NCBI GenBank assembly: GCA_025352225.1
Contig: JANXTT010000132.1
Coordinates: 1 to 53,826 of the forward strand
Source: Mucilaginibacter sp.
GTDB lineage: Bacteria > Bacteroidota > Bacteroidia > Sphingobacteriales > Sphingobacteriaceae
Length of the DNA: 53,826 nucleotides
Reading direction: 5' to 3'
A program made the position numbers and the translations under genes. Shown one piece after another: positions 45,824 to 53,826 of the stretch (positions within the stretch are counted from its first letter, which is position 1; every line of letters starts with the position of its first letter). A model generated the notes under the pieces. The model searched no databases and was not told where the DNA came from. It worked only from the letters and a program-made list of their open reading frames with translations.

Positions 45824-47110
45824 ATGAGAACATTATATATAATTGGCGTTTTACTTTGTATTACCTTTTTTTCCTGCAAGAAAAAGACAGACGACCCAAG
45901 CGCGGTTACCAATCAATACGGCGATGCATACTTATCGGCAAGTTCGGGCTGGCAACGAGTAGCTACAGTAAAAAATAGCAGTAAATATAGCATGCGTGCT
46001 TACGACCTTCAAATTGATGGCAGTAACGCCAGGGTGCTTTACAGCGAAGGCTTTACGGCAAATGGTGCAGATATACAGACCTATTATAAAGCTCAATATG
46101 CTTTAGGAAGTAATACGGAGGCAGCCATAACTAAGCTGCCAGACGATTATACACTCTATATTCAAAATAATTCACAGCTTGACTATCAAAATATAATGCC
46201 GCAGTTTCAACCGGGAACATTTAACACAGAATATCTTTGTTTTTATCATTACTATTCTAGTGCCCCATTTGTAAACTTAAACGACAACAACTTAAAGCAG
46301 GTCACAACCGATCAAGTAAACAGTCCGACTCAAACTTTTAAAAATTTGCCTAATGGCGATATATTAGGAGGAGACGTGGCAAATACCAGGGCTTGCGTAG
46401 CCGAATATTATACCCGTAGCAATAACTCATGGAAAGCTTATTATGCTAATGCATACGATGGGTCAGCAGCTTATACGCACACCCCATTTATACTTGCCGA
46501 TGGCACTTTACTATCTTTTCGCCTTTATTATAAAACAGGTAAGGCTTACCTTGCCATTGCCGATTTTACCAATGCCAATTACCCGGCTTCTGGTTTTGCA
46601 AATAGGGTAGTGGAAGAACATACAGAATTTGCACCCAATATACCTGATCTTAACTCAATATTTTTTAACCCTACTAATGTTGTGGCATACACTACCGAAG
46701 CAAACTCGGTAACCATAGTTATGCAACATAAAGATATATTAGGGCAAACCTCAACACTTAGCGCCTATAAATGGACCGAAGGTGCAACAACCATTCAAAA
46801 ATTATATAGCGGTGTATCAATTTCAAACGAATTGGTGACTATGCTGCTCCGAAGAAATGAAATTGGCTGCACTATTGATGGTACATTGTACGCAATTTTA
46901 TCAACAGGTACAGGCTTCCATCTTTCATTAACCAATTCGGGCGGCGAAAAAAGCTATGGTGCCGCCAGCAATAATAATGGAGGTAACTACGTACTTACAT
47001 TAAACCGTCTTCGTTATTATAACGGATCGTATTATGCGGTGCTGGCTCCAACACAAGGCGGAACTTCGCCCGATGCGCAACATATGGATATTGTAAAACT
47101 GACCCCATAA
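45824..47110 (+). CDS. Lipoprotein of unknown function
   Basis: A 428-residue protein with a lipoprotein signal ending TFFSCKKK (Cys18). Mature part is Tyr/Asn/Ser-rich and beta-strand-like, in the style of surface propeller or glycan-binding lipoproteins. No specific family recognised. Follows the secreted protein gene by 4 bp. Beyond its stop lies a minus-strand receptor remnant. Confidence 0.65.
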   Translation: MRTLYIIGVLLCITFFSCKKKTDDPSAVTNQYGDAYLSASSGWQRVATVKNSSKYSMRAYDLQIDGSNARVLYSEGFTANGADIQTYYKAQYALGSNTEAAITKLPDDYTLYIQNNSQLDYQNIMPQFQPGTFNTEYLCFYHYYSSAPFVNLNDNNLKQVTTDQVNSPTQTFKNLPNGDILGGDVANTRACVAEYYTRSNNSWKAYYANAYDGSAAYTHTPFILADGTLLSFRLYYKTGKAYLAIADFTNANYPASGFANRVVEEHTEFAPNIPDLNSIFFNPTNVVAYTTEANSVTIVMQHKDILGQTSTLSAYKWTEGATTIQKLYSGVSISNELVTMLLRRNEIGCTIDGTLYAILSTGTGFHLSLTNSGGEKSYGAASNNNGGNYVLTLNRLRYYNGSYYAVLAPTQGGTSPDAQHMDIVKLTP

Positions 47111-47138
47111 TAAAGTGATCAACGGTTAAAAGTAGTTT

Positions 47139-47405
47139 TTAGGAAAATTCCATAAATTCGGTGGGGCCTAAATGCACAGCACCGAAATCATAAGCTATAT
47201 AATGCTTATCACTTAAATTTGAGCCCCAAACAGAAATGTCCCATTCTTTTGTCGCGATAGCCCGCCGGGCGTTAAATACATGATAGCTCTGGTGCTTATA
47301 TATGACATTATAACGAAGCCTGATTTTTTTATCGGTATAAAGTGCGAAATAGGCGATAGGGGCTTTATATTCCGTTTTTAGCTTTAATAAATTTTCAAAT
47401 CTCGA
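47139..47405 (-). pseudogene. TonB-dependent receptor C-terminal remnant
   Basis: The minus frame from 47405 to the stop TAA at 47141-47139 reads RYNVIYKHQSYHVFNARRA, WDISVWGSNLSDKHYIAYDFG and HLGPTEFMEFS, the last two or three strands of a TonB-dependent outer-membrane receptor (compare NL-DKxY before the final strand). A stop at 47406-47408 precedes it and no start is present, so it is a fragment of a lost gene. The final aromatic residue usual for barrels is missing. Confidence 0.65.
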
Positions 47406-47473
47406 CTAGTTTAATATCAGTTTAAACATTATTGATTAATTGATGTATATATAACATTAACAAATTAATTAAA

Positions 47474-48679
47474 GTGAAATACGAAATATTACTTAATCAG
47501 ATCAAAGAATTTGTATTTGCATTTTTTAAAACACACGCCGATGACCGGCTGAGTTATCATAACACCGGGCATACCGAAAGTGTTGTTTCCTATGTAATAC
47601 AAATAGCCAATCATTATCAACTCAACGATGATGATTTTTTTGCCGTATGCGCGGCTGCCTGGTTTCATGATACAGGTTATGTTTTAGATGCCCATAATCA
47701 TGAAGAAAAAAGCATAGCAATAGCTAGCGATTTTTTTAAGGAGCATAAAGTACCAGCAGCTGTTTTAAGCAAGATAAAAGGGTGTATAAATTCTACCAAA
47801 ATGCCCCAGCAGCCAACCAATCTTCTGGAAAAAATATTATGCGATGCTGACCTTTTTCATTTAGGCACCGGCAAGTTTACTGATAAAAGCAAACAGCTGC
47901 GAAAAGAGGTAGAAGCCTTATCGGGCATACCCATAGATAAAAGCGAATGGCGGCAGAAAAATGCCCAATTAATACAAGGCCATCAGTTTCATACGGACTA
48001 TTGCCAGTTGCTGCTTAATGATAAACAGCAGGAAAACCTTCAAAAGCTAATCGATAAACAGAAAAAAGATAGCGCTAAAACAGATGACAACGATACAAAC
48101 GAAGAGACAGGCTCTCCCGAAAATACTAATGCTATTGAGCTAAAAAAAGGCAGCACAAAGCAAGGTAAGGGAGTTGAAACCATGTTCCGCATTACCGCGA
48201 GTAACCAACAAAAACTAAGCTATATGGCTGATAGCAAGGCGCATATAATGATATCGGTAAACTCCATCATTATATCGTTATTACTTAGTTTGCTGCTCCG
48301 TAAAATTGACGAACACCCACACCAGGTTATACCGGCTATAGTGCTTTTAACGGTTAATTTAGTAACGATAGTTTTTGCCATATTGGCAACCAGGCCCAAT
48401 GTAGCACAGGGCACTTTTACCCAGGAAGATATGGATCATAAAAGTGTGAACCTTTTGTTTTTTGGTAATTATTTTAAAATGACGCTTGACAAGTATAACC
48501 AGGGAATGGTAAATATGATGAACGACAGCGACTTTTTGTATGCCAGCCTCATTAGGGATATATATGCTCAGGGTGTAGTGCTGGGCCGCAAATATCATTT
48601 GTTGCGGATGTCGTACAATGTATTTATGTATGGGCTGATCATATCTGTAATCGCGTTTGTTTTATCCACTTTATTATAA
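47474..48679 (+). CDS. HD phosphohydrolase fused to PycTM (Pycsar effector) domain
   Basis: A 401-residue protein. N-terminal HD domain: His33 (TGHTES), His65-Asp66 in AWFHDTGY and a later Asp in CDADLFHLG form the metal site of a nucleotide phosphohydrolase. After a polar, Lys/Asp-rich linker (about 195-235), the C-terminus carries the pattern KLSYMADSKAHIMISVNSIIIS with transmembrane helices at about 258-276, 283-306 and 382-401; this is the Pycsar effector TM (DUF5706) domain. No uridylate/cytidylate cyclase gene is seen. GTG start. It lies 2 bp before ppk1. Confidence 0.82.
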   Translation: MKYEILLNQIKEFVFAFFKTHADDRLSYHNTGHTESVVSYVIQIANHYQLNDDDFFAVCAAAWFHDTGYVLDAHNHEEKSIAIASDFFKEHKVPAAVLSKIKGCINSTKMPQQPTNLLEKILCDADLFHLGTGKFTDKSKQLRKEVEALSGIPIDKSEWRQKNAQLIQGHQFHTDYCQLLLNDKQQENLQKLIDKQKKDSAKTDDNDTNEETGSPENTNAIELKKGSTKQGKGVETMFRITASNQQKLSYMADSKAHIMISVNSIIISLLLSLLLRKIDEHPHQVIPAIVLLTVNLVTIVFAILATRPNVAQGTFTQEDMDHKSVNLLFFGNYFKMTLDKYNQGMVNMMNDSDFLYASLIRDIYAQGVVLGRKYHLLRMSYNVFMYGLIISVIAFVLSTLL

Positions 48680-48681
48680 CA

Positions 48682-50724
48682 ATGGATCATCATATACCCG
48701 AAAAACGTTATTTTGACAGAGATATTAGCTGGCTGGGGTTTAATGACCTGATACTGGAACAAGCAGCAAAAAACGACGTTCCGGTTTTAGAGCGAATTAA
48801 ATTTTTATCCATCTACTCATCAAATTTGGATGAGTTTTACCGTGTGCGGATACCAGTTATGGCAGCCCTGCACAGAATGAGCGTTAACCAAAACGGAAAC
48901 GATTTAAACGACGATTGCCTGCAAAATGCCCGGCAAATAATTGAACAACAACAAGAAAAATTTGGCAAAATACTGGTTACCATGATATTGCCCTTGTTAG
49001 CGGAAAACGGTATTTATTTAAATTACAATACACCTTTAAATAAGGCTGTTATACCATCTATATCGAGGTATTTTTACAGCGAGGTTCTGGCGTTTTTACA
49101 ACCCGTTTTTTTATCTCGAACCAGTTTTTATCCAAAAGATAACCGGCTCTATTTTTTAATCGCGCTCCAGAATCAAAACAATCATGAGGAACTTGCAGTG
49201 CTAAATATTCCGTCGGACGAGCTACCGAGGTTTTTTACCAAAGAGATAGATACCGATCGGTATGTTGTTTTTTTAGACGATATCATAAAGCACCATTTAA
49301 ACATTATCTTTAAAAACCAAACTATAAAAGGTTGTTATGCTTTTAAGATAACCCGCGATGCCGACCTTGACCTTAAGGATGATTATCCGGGTGATGTGGC
49401 CGGGCAGATAGAAAAGCAACTCAGTAAAAGGGAGTTTGGCCTGGCAACCAGGTTTCTGTATCAGCCTGATATACCCCTGCGCTTGTTGACTTTTATAACC
49501 GAGGTGTTTAATTTACAAAATGCAAGCGTAATACCAGGTGGTTTTTACCATAACCTGAAAAATTTTTTTGGTTTCCCGGTGAAATTCCCATCATTATCCT
49601 ATCCGGCATGGCCCGCCCATCAACATGGAGAGGTGAAATTAAATGAGCCTTTATTTGATCAGATAGCCCGTGGCGATAGGATGGTACATACGCCATACCA
49701 GGCTTATGATAACATATTGCGTTTCTTTAATGAAGCCGCAATTAATACCGATGTTGAAGAAATTAACGTGAGCCTTTATCGTGTAGCCAGCGATTCGCGC
49801 ATTGTTAACGCCTTAATAAGTGCCACTAAAAACGGTAAACGAGTGCGGGTAGTAGTAGAGCTAAAAGCCCGTTTTGATGAGGCTAACAATTTAAAATGGG
49901 CCAAAAAACTTAAAAACGCCGGCGCCGAAATTATTTACAGCGTTATAGCTCTTAAAATACATGCAAAAATAGCCCTTGTTAAGTTAAAGCAAGGCGCAAG
50001 GATGAAATATTTTGGCTTATTGGGTACAGGTAATTTTAACGAGGGTACTGCAAAGGTTTACACTGATCATATATTGATGACGGCCAACCCCGCCTTGCTG
50101 CGCGAGGTGGAATTGCTGTTCATCTTCCTAGCTAAGCGGGTACTTCCAGAAAAGCATGAGCCTATTGCTTTTGAGCATCTTTTGGTATCTAAATTTAACT
50201 TACAGCAACGTTTTCTGGAACTTATTGATCGCGAAATTGCGCATGCCACAAACAAATTGCCCGCCAGTATTATTATTAAGCTTAATAACCTGGAAGAACG
50301 GGTATTGATTGATAAACTATATGAAGCATCTAACGCGGGCGTTAAAATTTCGATTATTGTGCGAAGCATTTGCTGCCTTATTCCGGGAGTGAAAAATAGA
50401 AGTCAAAACATTACCGTTACCAGGATTGTTGACCGTAACCTTGAACATGGGCGGATATTTATTTTTAACAATAACTACAATACTGAGGTTTATCTGGGTT
50501 CGGCAGATTGGATGAACCGGAATATTTACCATCGTATTGAGGTGTGCTACCCCATTTACGATGAGCATATAAAAAAAGAGATCTTAGATATTATACAACT
50601 GCAAATTGATGATAAGGTACAGGCAGTACAGGTTGATAGTAACCTGAACAACCTTGCACTTAAAGCAACGGCGGGTGAGGCTTCGTCCCAAACAAAAATT
50701 TATCAATTGCTTAAAACGATTTAG
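48682..50724 (+). CDS. ppk1: Polyphosphate kinase 1
   Basis: Makes polyphosphate from ATP (and the reverse), at the inner membrane face. Length 680 fits PPK1. N-terminal YFDRDISWLGFNDLILE and SSNLDEFYRVRIP are the family start. The autophosphorylated histidine is His427 in LKIHAKIA and the second catalytic one is His589 in EHGRIFIF; ADWMNRN near the end is the conserved phosphate-binding stretch. It follows the HD-PycTM gene by 2 bp and the metallophosphatase gene by 8 bp, so an operon is likely. Confidence 0.95.
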   Translation: MDHHIPEKRYFDRDISWLGFNDLILEQAAKNDVPVLERIKFLSIYSSNLDEFYRVRIPVMAALHRMSVNQNGNDLNDDCLQNARQIIEQQQEKFGKILVTMILPLLAENGIYLNYNTPLNKAVIPSISRYFYSEVLAFLQPVFLSRTSFYPKDNRLYFLIALQNQNNHEELAVLNIPSDELPRFFTKEIDTDRYVVFLDDIIKHHLNIIFKNQTIKGCYAFKITRDADLDLKDDYPGDVAGQIEKQLSKREFGLATRFLYQPDIPLRLLTFITEVFNLQNASVIPGGFYHNLKNFFGFPVKFPSLSYPAWPAHQHGEVKLNEPLFDQIARGDRMVHTPYQAYDNILRFFNEAAINTDVEEINVSLYRVASDSRIVNALISATKNGKRVRVVVELKARFDEANNLKWAKKLKNAGAEIIYSVIALKIHAKIALVKLKQGARMKYFGLLGTGNFNEGTAKVYTDHILMTANPALLREVELLFIFLAKRVLPEKHEPIAFEHLLVSKFNLQQRFLELIDREIAHATNKLPASIIIKLNNLEERVLIDKLYEASNAGVKISIIVRSICCLIPGVKNRSQNITVTRIVDRNLEHGRIFIFNNNYNTEVYLGSADWMNRNIYHRIEVCYPIYDEHIKKEILDIIQLQIDDKVQAVQVDSNLNNLALKATAGEASSQTKIYQLLKTI

Positions 50725-50732
50725 TACACCCT

Positions 50733-53700
50733 ATGAAACCAACCCGACTTATAATTATATTTTTTTTGCTACCTGTTTTTTTGAAAGCGCAGGATTCTAT
50801 TCGTAACCGGGTGATTCTGATAGGTGATGCCGGTGAAATAGATCCGCAGCAAAGCCATGTATTGCCCAACGCAGCCTCTAAAATCATAAAAAATAAAACC
50901 ACTGTGGTTTACCTGGGCGACAATGTTTACCCTACCGGGATAGGGCTACCAGGTAGTAAGGAAGAAGAATCTACAAAAAACATCCTCCGCGGACAGTTTA
51001 GGCCCATGCGTAAGGCCGGGGCACCTGTTTATTTTATTCCCGGTAACCACGACTGGGATAGGATGGGGCCGCAGGGGCTGGCAAAAGCAAAACGCGAATG
51101 GGAATTTATAACCGAACAAAAGGACTCGCTGCTCAATTCTGTTCCGCGCAACGGTTGCCCTGATCCAACTGTAGTTAGCCTTTCTGATGATATGGTGATG
51201 ATCGCTTTTGATTCGGAATGGTGGCTCTATCTCTATAATAAAGCTAACCCAAGTGCCGATTGTGATTGCCGTACAAATGACGAAATTATAGCTCGCTTTA
51301 AGGAGCTGCTCTACAAAAACCGCAATAAGGTAATTTTATTAGCCGACCATCATCCGTTTGAATCGTACGGGCATCATGGCGGGAGTTATATCTGGCAAGA
51401 TTATTTGTTTCCGCTAACGTCGGTAAATCCCAAACTCTATATACCTATGCCTGTTTTTGGGGCGCTATACCCGTTGTTAAGGGGCACTTTTGATAATCCT
51501 GAAGATAATGGCCACCCCTTATATAAAATCATGATCAGCATGATTGATAGTGTTTTTGATGCCGACCCTAACGTAATCCATGTTTCGGGCCACGATCATG
51601 GTTTGCAGTTTATTAAGCACGGCAACCGCATACAGGTAGTAAGCGGCTCCGGTGCCGAGCAAGCCGTAGTAAAAAAAGGCAAATACGCGCTGTATGCCAA
51701 AACTATACCCGGCTATGTTGTTGTTGATCAGATGCTTGATAAGAGTACCCACTTTAGCTATTTTGCAAATACCAGCGATAGTACCTTTAGCCAGGTTTTT
51801 ACCTACACCAAGCCGTACGTTAAAATAACCATCCCGGTAGAAAAAAGCTACGAAGTAATAAAAGGCGATAGTATAACCGTGAGCGCGCACCCATCATTTA
51901 ATAATGCAGATAAGATACACAGGCTTTTTTTTGGTGAAAATTACCGCCGCGAATGGGCCGAACCTGCCCGGTTGCCCGTTATAAAAGTATCGCAATATAA
52001 AGGCGGTTTAACCCCGGTTAGCTATGGCGGCGCACATTTCAGGCAATCATTGTTGTTGAAAGACGCCGGCGGAAAGGCCTATATATTAAGTAGTATTGAA
52101 AAATACCCCATTATACAATTACCGGGGGCTTTAAGCGAAACCTTTGCCAAATCGTGGTTAAGCGATGCCATGTCTGCGCAATTTCCATATGGCGCCGTAA
52201 TGGCACCTGTGCTGGCCGAGGCCGTTAAAGTAAAGCATACCAATCCCACTATTGGGTATGTTGCCCCCGACCATCACCTGGGCTACTACGAGAAAGAGTT
52301 TGCCGGTACCATTTGCTTACTAGAGGAACGCGAACCCGGTGATAGTTCAATTAATACCGAACTGATGCTTAATGAGCTTAACAAAAGCAATGCTAACCGT
52401 TTGGATAGTGTGGAGTTTTTTAGAGCGAGGTTACTGGATTGGTTTTTAGGAAACTGGGATGAGCATGGCGACCAGTTACGTTGGATAGCTACCCAACGTG
52501 GCCCCAATAAATATTTTACTGCCATACCGCACGATAGGGGCGAATCTTTTTATGTAAACCAGGGGTTGATCCCTAAAATTGCATCGAGGCAGTGGGTTGC
52601 ACGTTATTTGAAGGGTTATACCACCAAACCCAAACGGATAGAAGATTTTTACTTTAACGACCCAACACTCAACCCCCGTTTTTTGAGCCAGATGAGTTAT
52701 GACCAATGGATGCAAATTACCCGCAAGTTTGTAGCCGCGTTAACAGATGATGTACTTGAAGCGTCATTAAAGCGGTTACCACTGGCTATTTACCGCATCA
52801 GGCATGAACAGCTATTGGCAGAAATGAAACAGCGGCGTGATAATATGATAGCCGCCTCTGATGATTATTATCATTTTCTAAACCGTACCGTTGATATTAA
52901 AGCTACCGATAACAGCGAATTATTTACAATAAAAGATACCCGGAACGGTGCTTTAAGTGTGCGTATTGATAACCTATCGCCAAAAGGCGTTAAACAGGCA
53001 AAAGACCCGGTGTTTTTTAAGGTATTTGACCCCGCGGTTACCAAAGAAATAAGAATCTATCCGGCTAAAGGGAATGATAGTATTTTGGTGGATAATGCAA
53101 CTTCGCCTGTTAAGGTAAGGATAGTGGGCGGTGACGGGCATCGAAAATACAACTTTGTAAACACCCGTAAAAAAGTTGATGTATACGAAAAACTAAATAC
53201 AGCTACCTTTACAGAGAATAGTAAAGCCCTGGTTGATAAACGTATCTCTAACGATTCGTCCAATGTGGCTTATATCCCTACACGGTTGTATAATACCATT
53301 ATACCGTTACTTAGCACAGGCTATAATTTAGATGAAGGCTATTTTGCCGATGGTGGGGTTAAATACTTACATCAGGGTTTTCGTAAAGACCCTGCAAGTA
53401 CCCAGCAGGTTATATTTGGCCACTCGTTTGGCACCGGGGCAACGCGTTTGTTTTACACTACAGAGCTAAATAACGGCCCCAATAAAGCCGATGCGGAATT
53501 ACAGGTGAAAGCGTATTTCCCTAATGATATTAATTTTTTTGGGCGTGGTAACCAAAGTGTTTACAATAAGGCCGCCGATTACGAAAATACTTATCGTGAT
53601 AAATTTAACTTTTACAATGTTGATGGTAATTTTAGATGGCAAAACATTGCCGCTACGCAGAGTGTGCGTGTGGGCCCATCGGCGCAATATTACCATTTTG

Positions 53701-53826
53701 TGAGTGGCGATAAGCAGCAATATAATAATGCCCTGATAAACAGTTACGATAGTGCTTCGGTTACTAAAGATAAATTGCATGTGGGTTTTGTTGTTACTTA
53801 CATTGATGAAAAAAGGAACAGTAAAA
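50733..53826 (+). CDS. Metallophosphatase fused to outer-membrane barrel (partial, runs off window)
   Basis: Open from the ATG at 50733 to the window edge (over 1030 codons, no stop seen). A signal peptide (MKPTRLIIIFFLLPVFLKAQ) leads into a calcineurin-like phosphoesterase: GDAGEI, GDNVYP, PGNHDWD (His106), ADHHPF and SGHDHG (His287, His289). The later part (about 930 onward) has Tyr/Phe-rich beta-strands (for example SVRVGPSAQYYHF), the pattern of BamA/surface-antigen barrels. The phosphatase is presumably displayed from the outer membrane. It follows ppk1 by 8 bp, so a link to phosphate or polyphosphate handling is attractive but unproven. Confidence 0.85.
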   Translation, partial: MKPTRLIIIFFLLPVFLKAQDSIRNRVILIGDAGEIDPQQSHVLPNAASKIIKNKTTVVYLGDNVYPTGIGLPGSKEEESTKNILRGQFRPMRKAGAPVYFIPGNHDWDRMGPQGLAKAKREWEFITEQKDSLLNSVPRNGCPDPTVVSLSDDMVMIAFDSEWWLYLYNKANPSADCDCRTNDEIIARFKELLYKNRNKVILLADHHPFESYGHHGGSYIWQDYLFPLTSVNPKLYIPMPVFGALYPLLRGTFDNPEDNGHPLYKIMISMIDSVFDADPNVIHVSGHDHGLQFIKHGNRIQVVSGSGAEQAVVKKGKYALYAKTIPGYVVVDQMLDKSTHFSYFANTSDSTFSQVFTYTKPYVKITIPVEKSYEVIKGDSITVSAHPSFNNADKIHRLFFGENYRREWAEPARLPVIKVSQYKGGLTPVSYGGAHFRQSLLLKDAGGKAYILSSIEKYPIIQLPGALSETFAKSWLSDAMSAQFPYGAVMAPVLAEAVKVKHTNPTIGYVAPDHHLGYYEKEFAGTICLLEEREPGDSSINTELMLNELNKSNANRLDSVEFFRARLLDWFLGNWDEHGDQLRWIATQRGPNKYFTAIPHDRGESFYVNQGLIPKIASRQWVARYLKGYTTKPKRIEDFYFNDPTLNPRFLSQMSYDQWMQITRKFVAALTDDVLEASLKRLPLAIYRIRHEQLLAEMKQRRDNMIAASDDYYHFLNRTVDIKATDNSELFTIKDTRNGALSVRIDNLSPKGVKQAKDPVFFKVFDPAVTKEIRIYPAKGNDSILVDNATSPVKVRIVGGDGHRKYNFVNTRKKVDVYEKLNTATFTENSKALVDKRISNDSSNVAYIPTRLYNTIIPLLSTGYNLDEGYFADGGVKYLHQGFRKDPASTQQVIFGHSFGTGATRLFYTTELNNGPNKADAELQVKAYFPNDINFFGRGNQSVYNKAADYENTYRDKFNFYNVDGNFRWQNIAATQSVRVGPSAQYYHFVSGDKQQYNNALINSYDSASVTKDKLHVGFVVTYIDEKRNSK

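Noticed and set aside
51519..51890. Minus-strand frame of 123 codons
   Set aside because: Antisense to the metallophosphatase, whose motifs are in the plus frame.

Overview
The window looks like chromosomal DNA of a Bacteroidota member, most likely a Sphingobacteriaceae relative such as Mucilaginibacter or Pedobacter. This rests on the protein families (OmpP1/FadL-type porin, archaeal/eukaryal-type ProRS, TIGR02757 protein, orphan HD-PycTM protein), the near absence of Shine-Dalgarno sites, AT-rich leaders and a TAnnTTTG-type promoter upstream of proS. The genus is an inference. I saw no rRNA, tRNA or CRISPR array.

Layout. (1) 1-515: tandem 63/77-bp intergenic repeats. (2) 516-11144: host backbone. 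A minus-strand set (DUF4905-like protein, LysM/RlpA-like protein, uridine kinase) is followed by an outer-membrane porin with a low-complexity lipoprotein, then proS, a cystathionine gamma-synthase-type enzyme, a TIGR02757 protein, a small acidic protein and mnmE. (3) 11127-27985: an AT-rich integrated element. It starts at the last codons of mnmE, where the 18 bases ending in the stop codon recur with two mismatches at 27968-27985. It carries a tyrosine recombinase, an excisionase-like HTH protein, a probable rolling-circle (phage gene II/X-like) initiator, an XRE regulator facing an 18-bp palindrome, several unknown or secreted proteins, a broken S1/P1 nuclease gene, and a compact four-gene operon hsdM-hsdS-AAA ATPase-HNH protein with no hsdR. 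A truncated AbiC-like phage-resistance gene closes the cargo. (4) 28660-32665: a four-gene set with a catalase-like protein, two related unknown proteins and a DyP-type peroxidase. (5) 33152-47110: a lipoprotein, a CheB-CheR-PAS-histidine kinase fusion, two divergent DEAD-box-type genes (one with degenerate motifs) separated by an inverted repeat block, a VOC protein, a lipid-modification operon (cyclopropane synthase-type methyltransferase, membrane alpha/beta hydrolase, FAD oxidoreductase) behind a palindrome, and two secreted proteins. (6) 47139-53826: a TonB-receptor remnant, then a plus-strand run of HD-PycTM protein, polyphosphate kinase and a metallophosphatase/outer-membrane barrel protein that leaves the window.

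How they work together. The most interesting unit is the defence cargo of the element. HsdM and HsdS give sequence-specific adenine methylation, while the usual HsdR motor-nuclease is replaced by an ABC/OLD-like ATPase and an HNH protein, translationally linked by overlaps or a 3-bp gap. It may be a type I-like restriction system with an unorthodox effector. A second item is the HD-PycTM protein next to ppk1: a Pycsar-type membrane effector domain without a visible cyclase, which suggests a housekeeping or nucleotide-signalling role.
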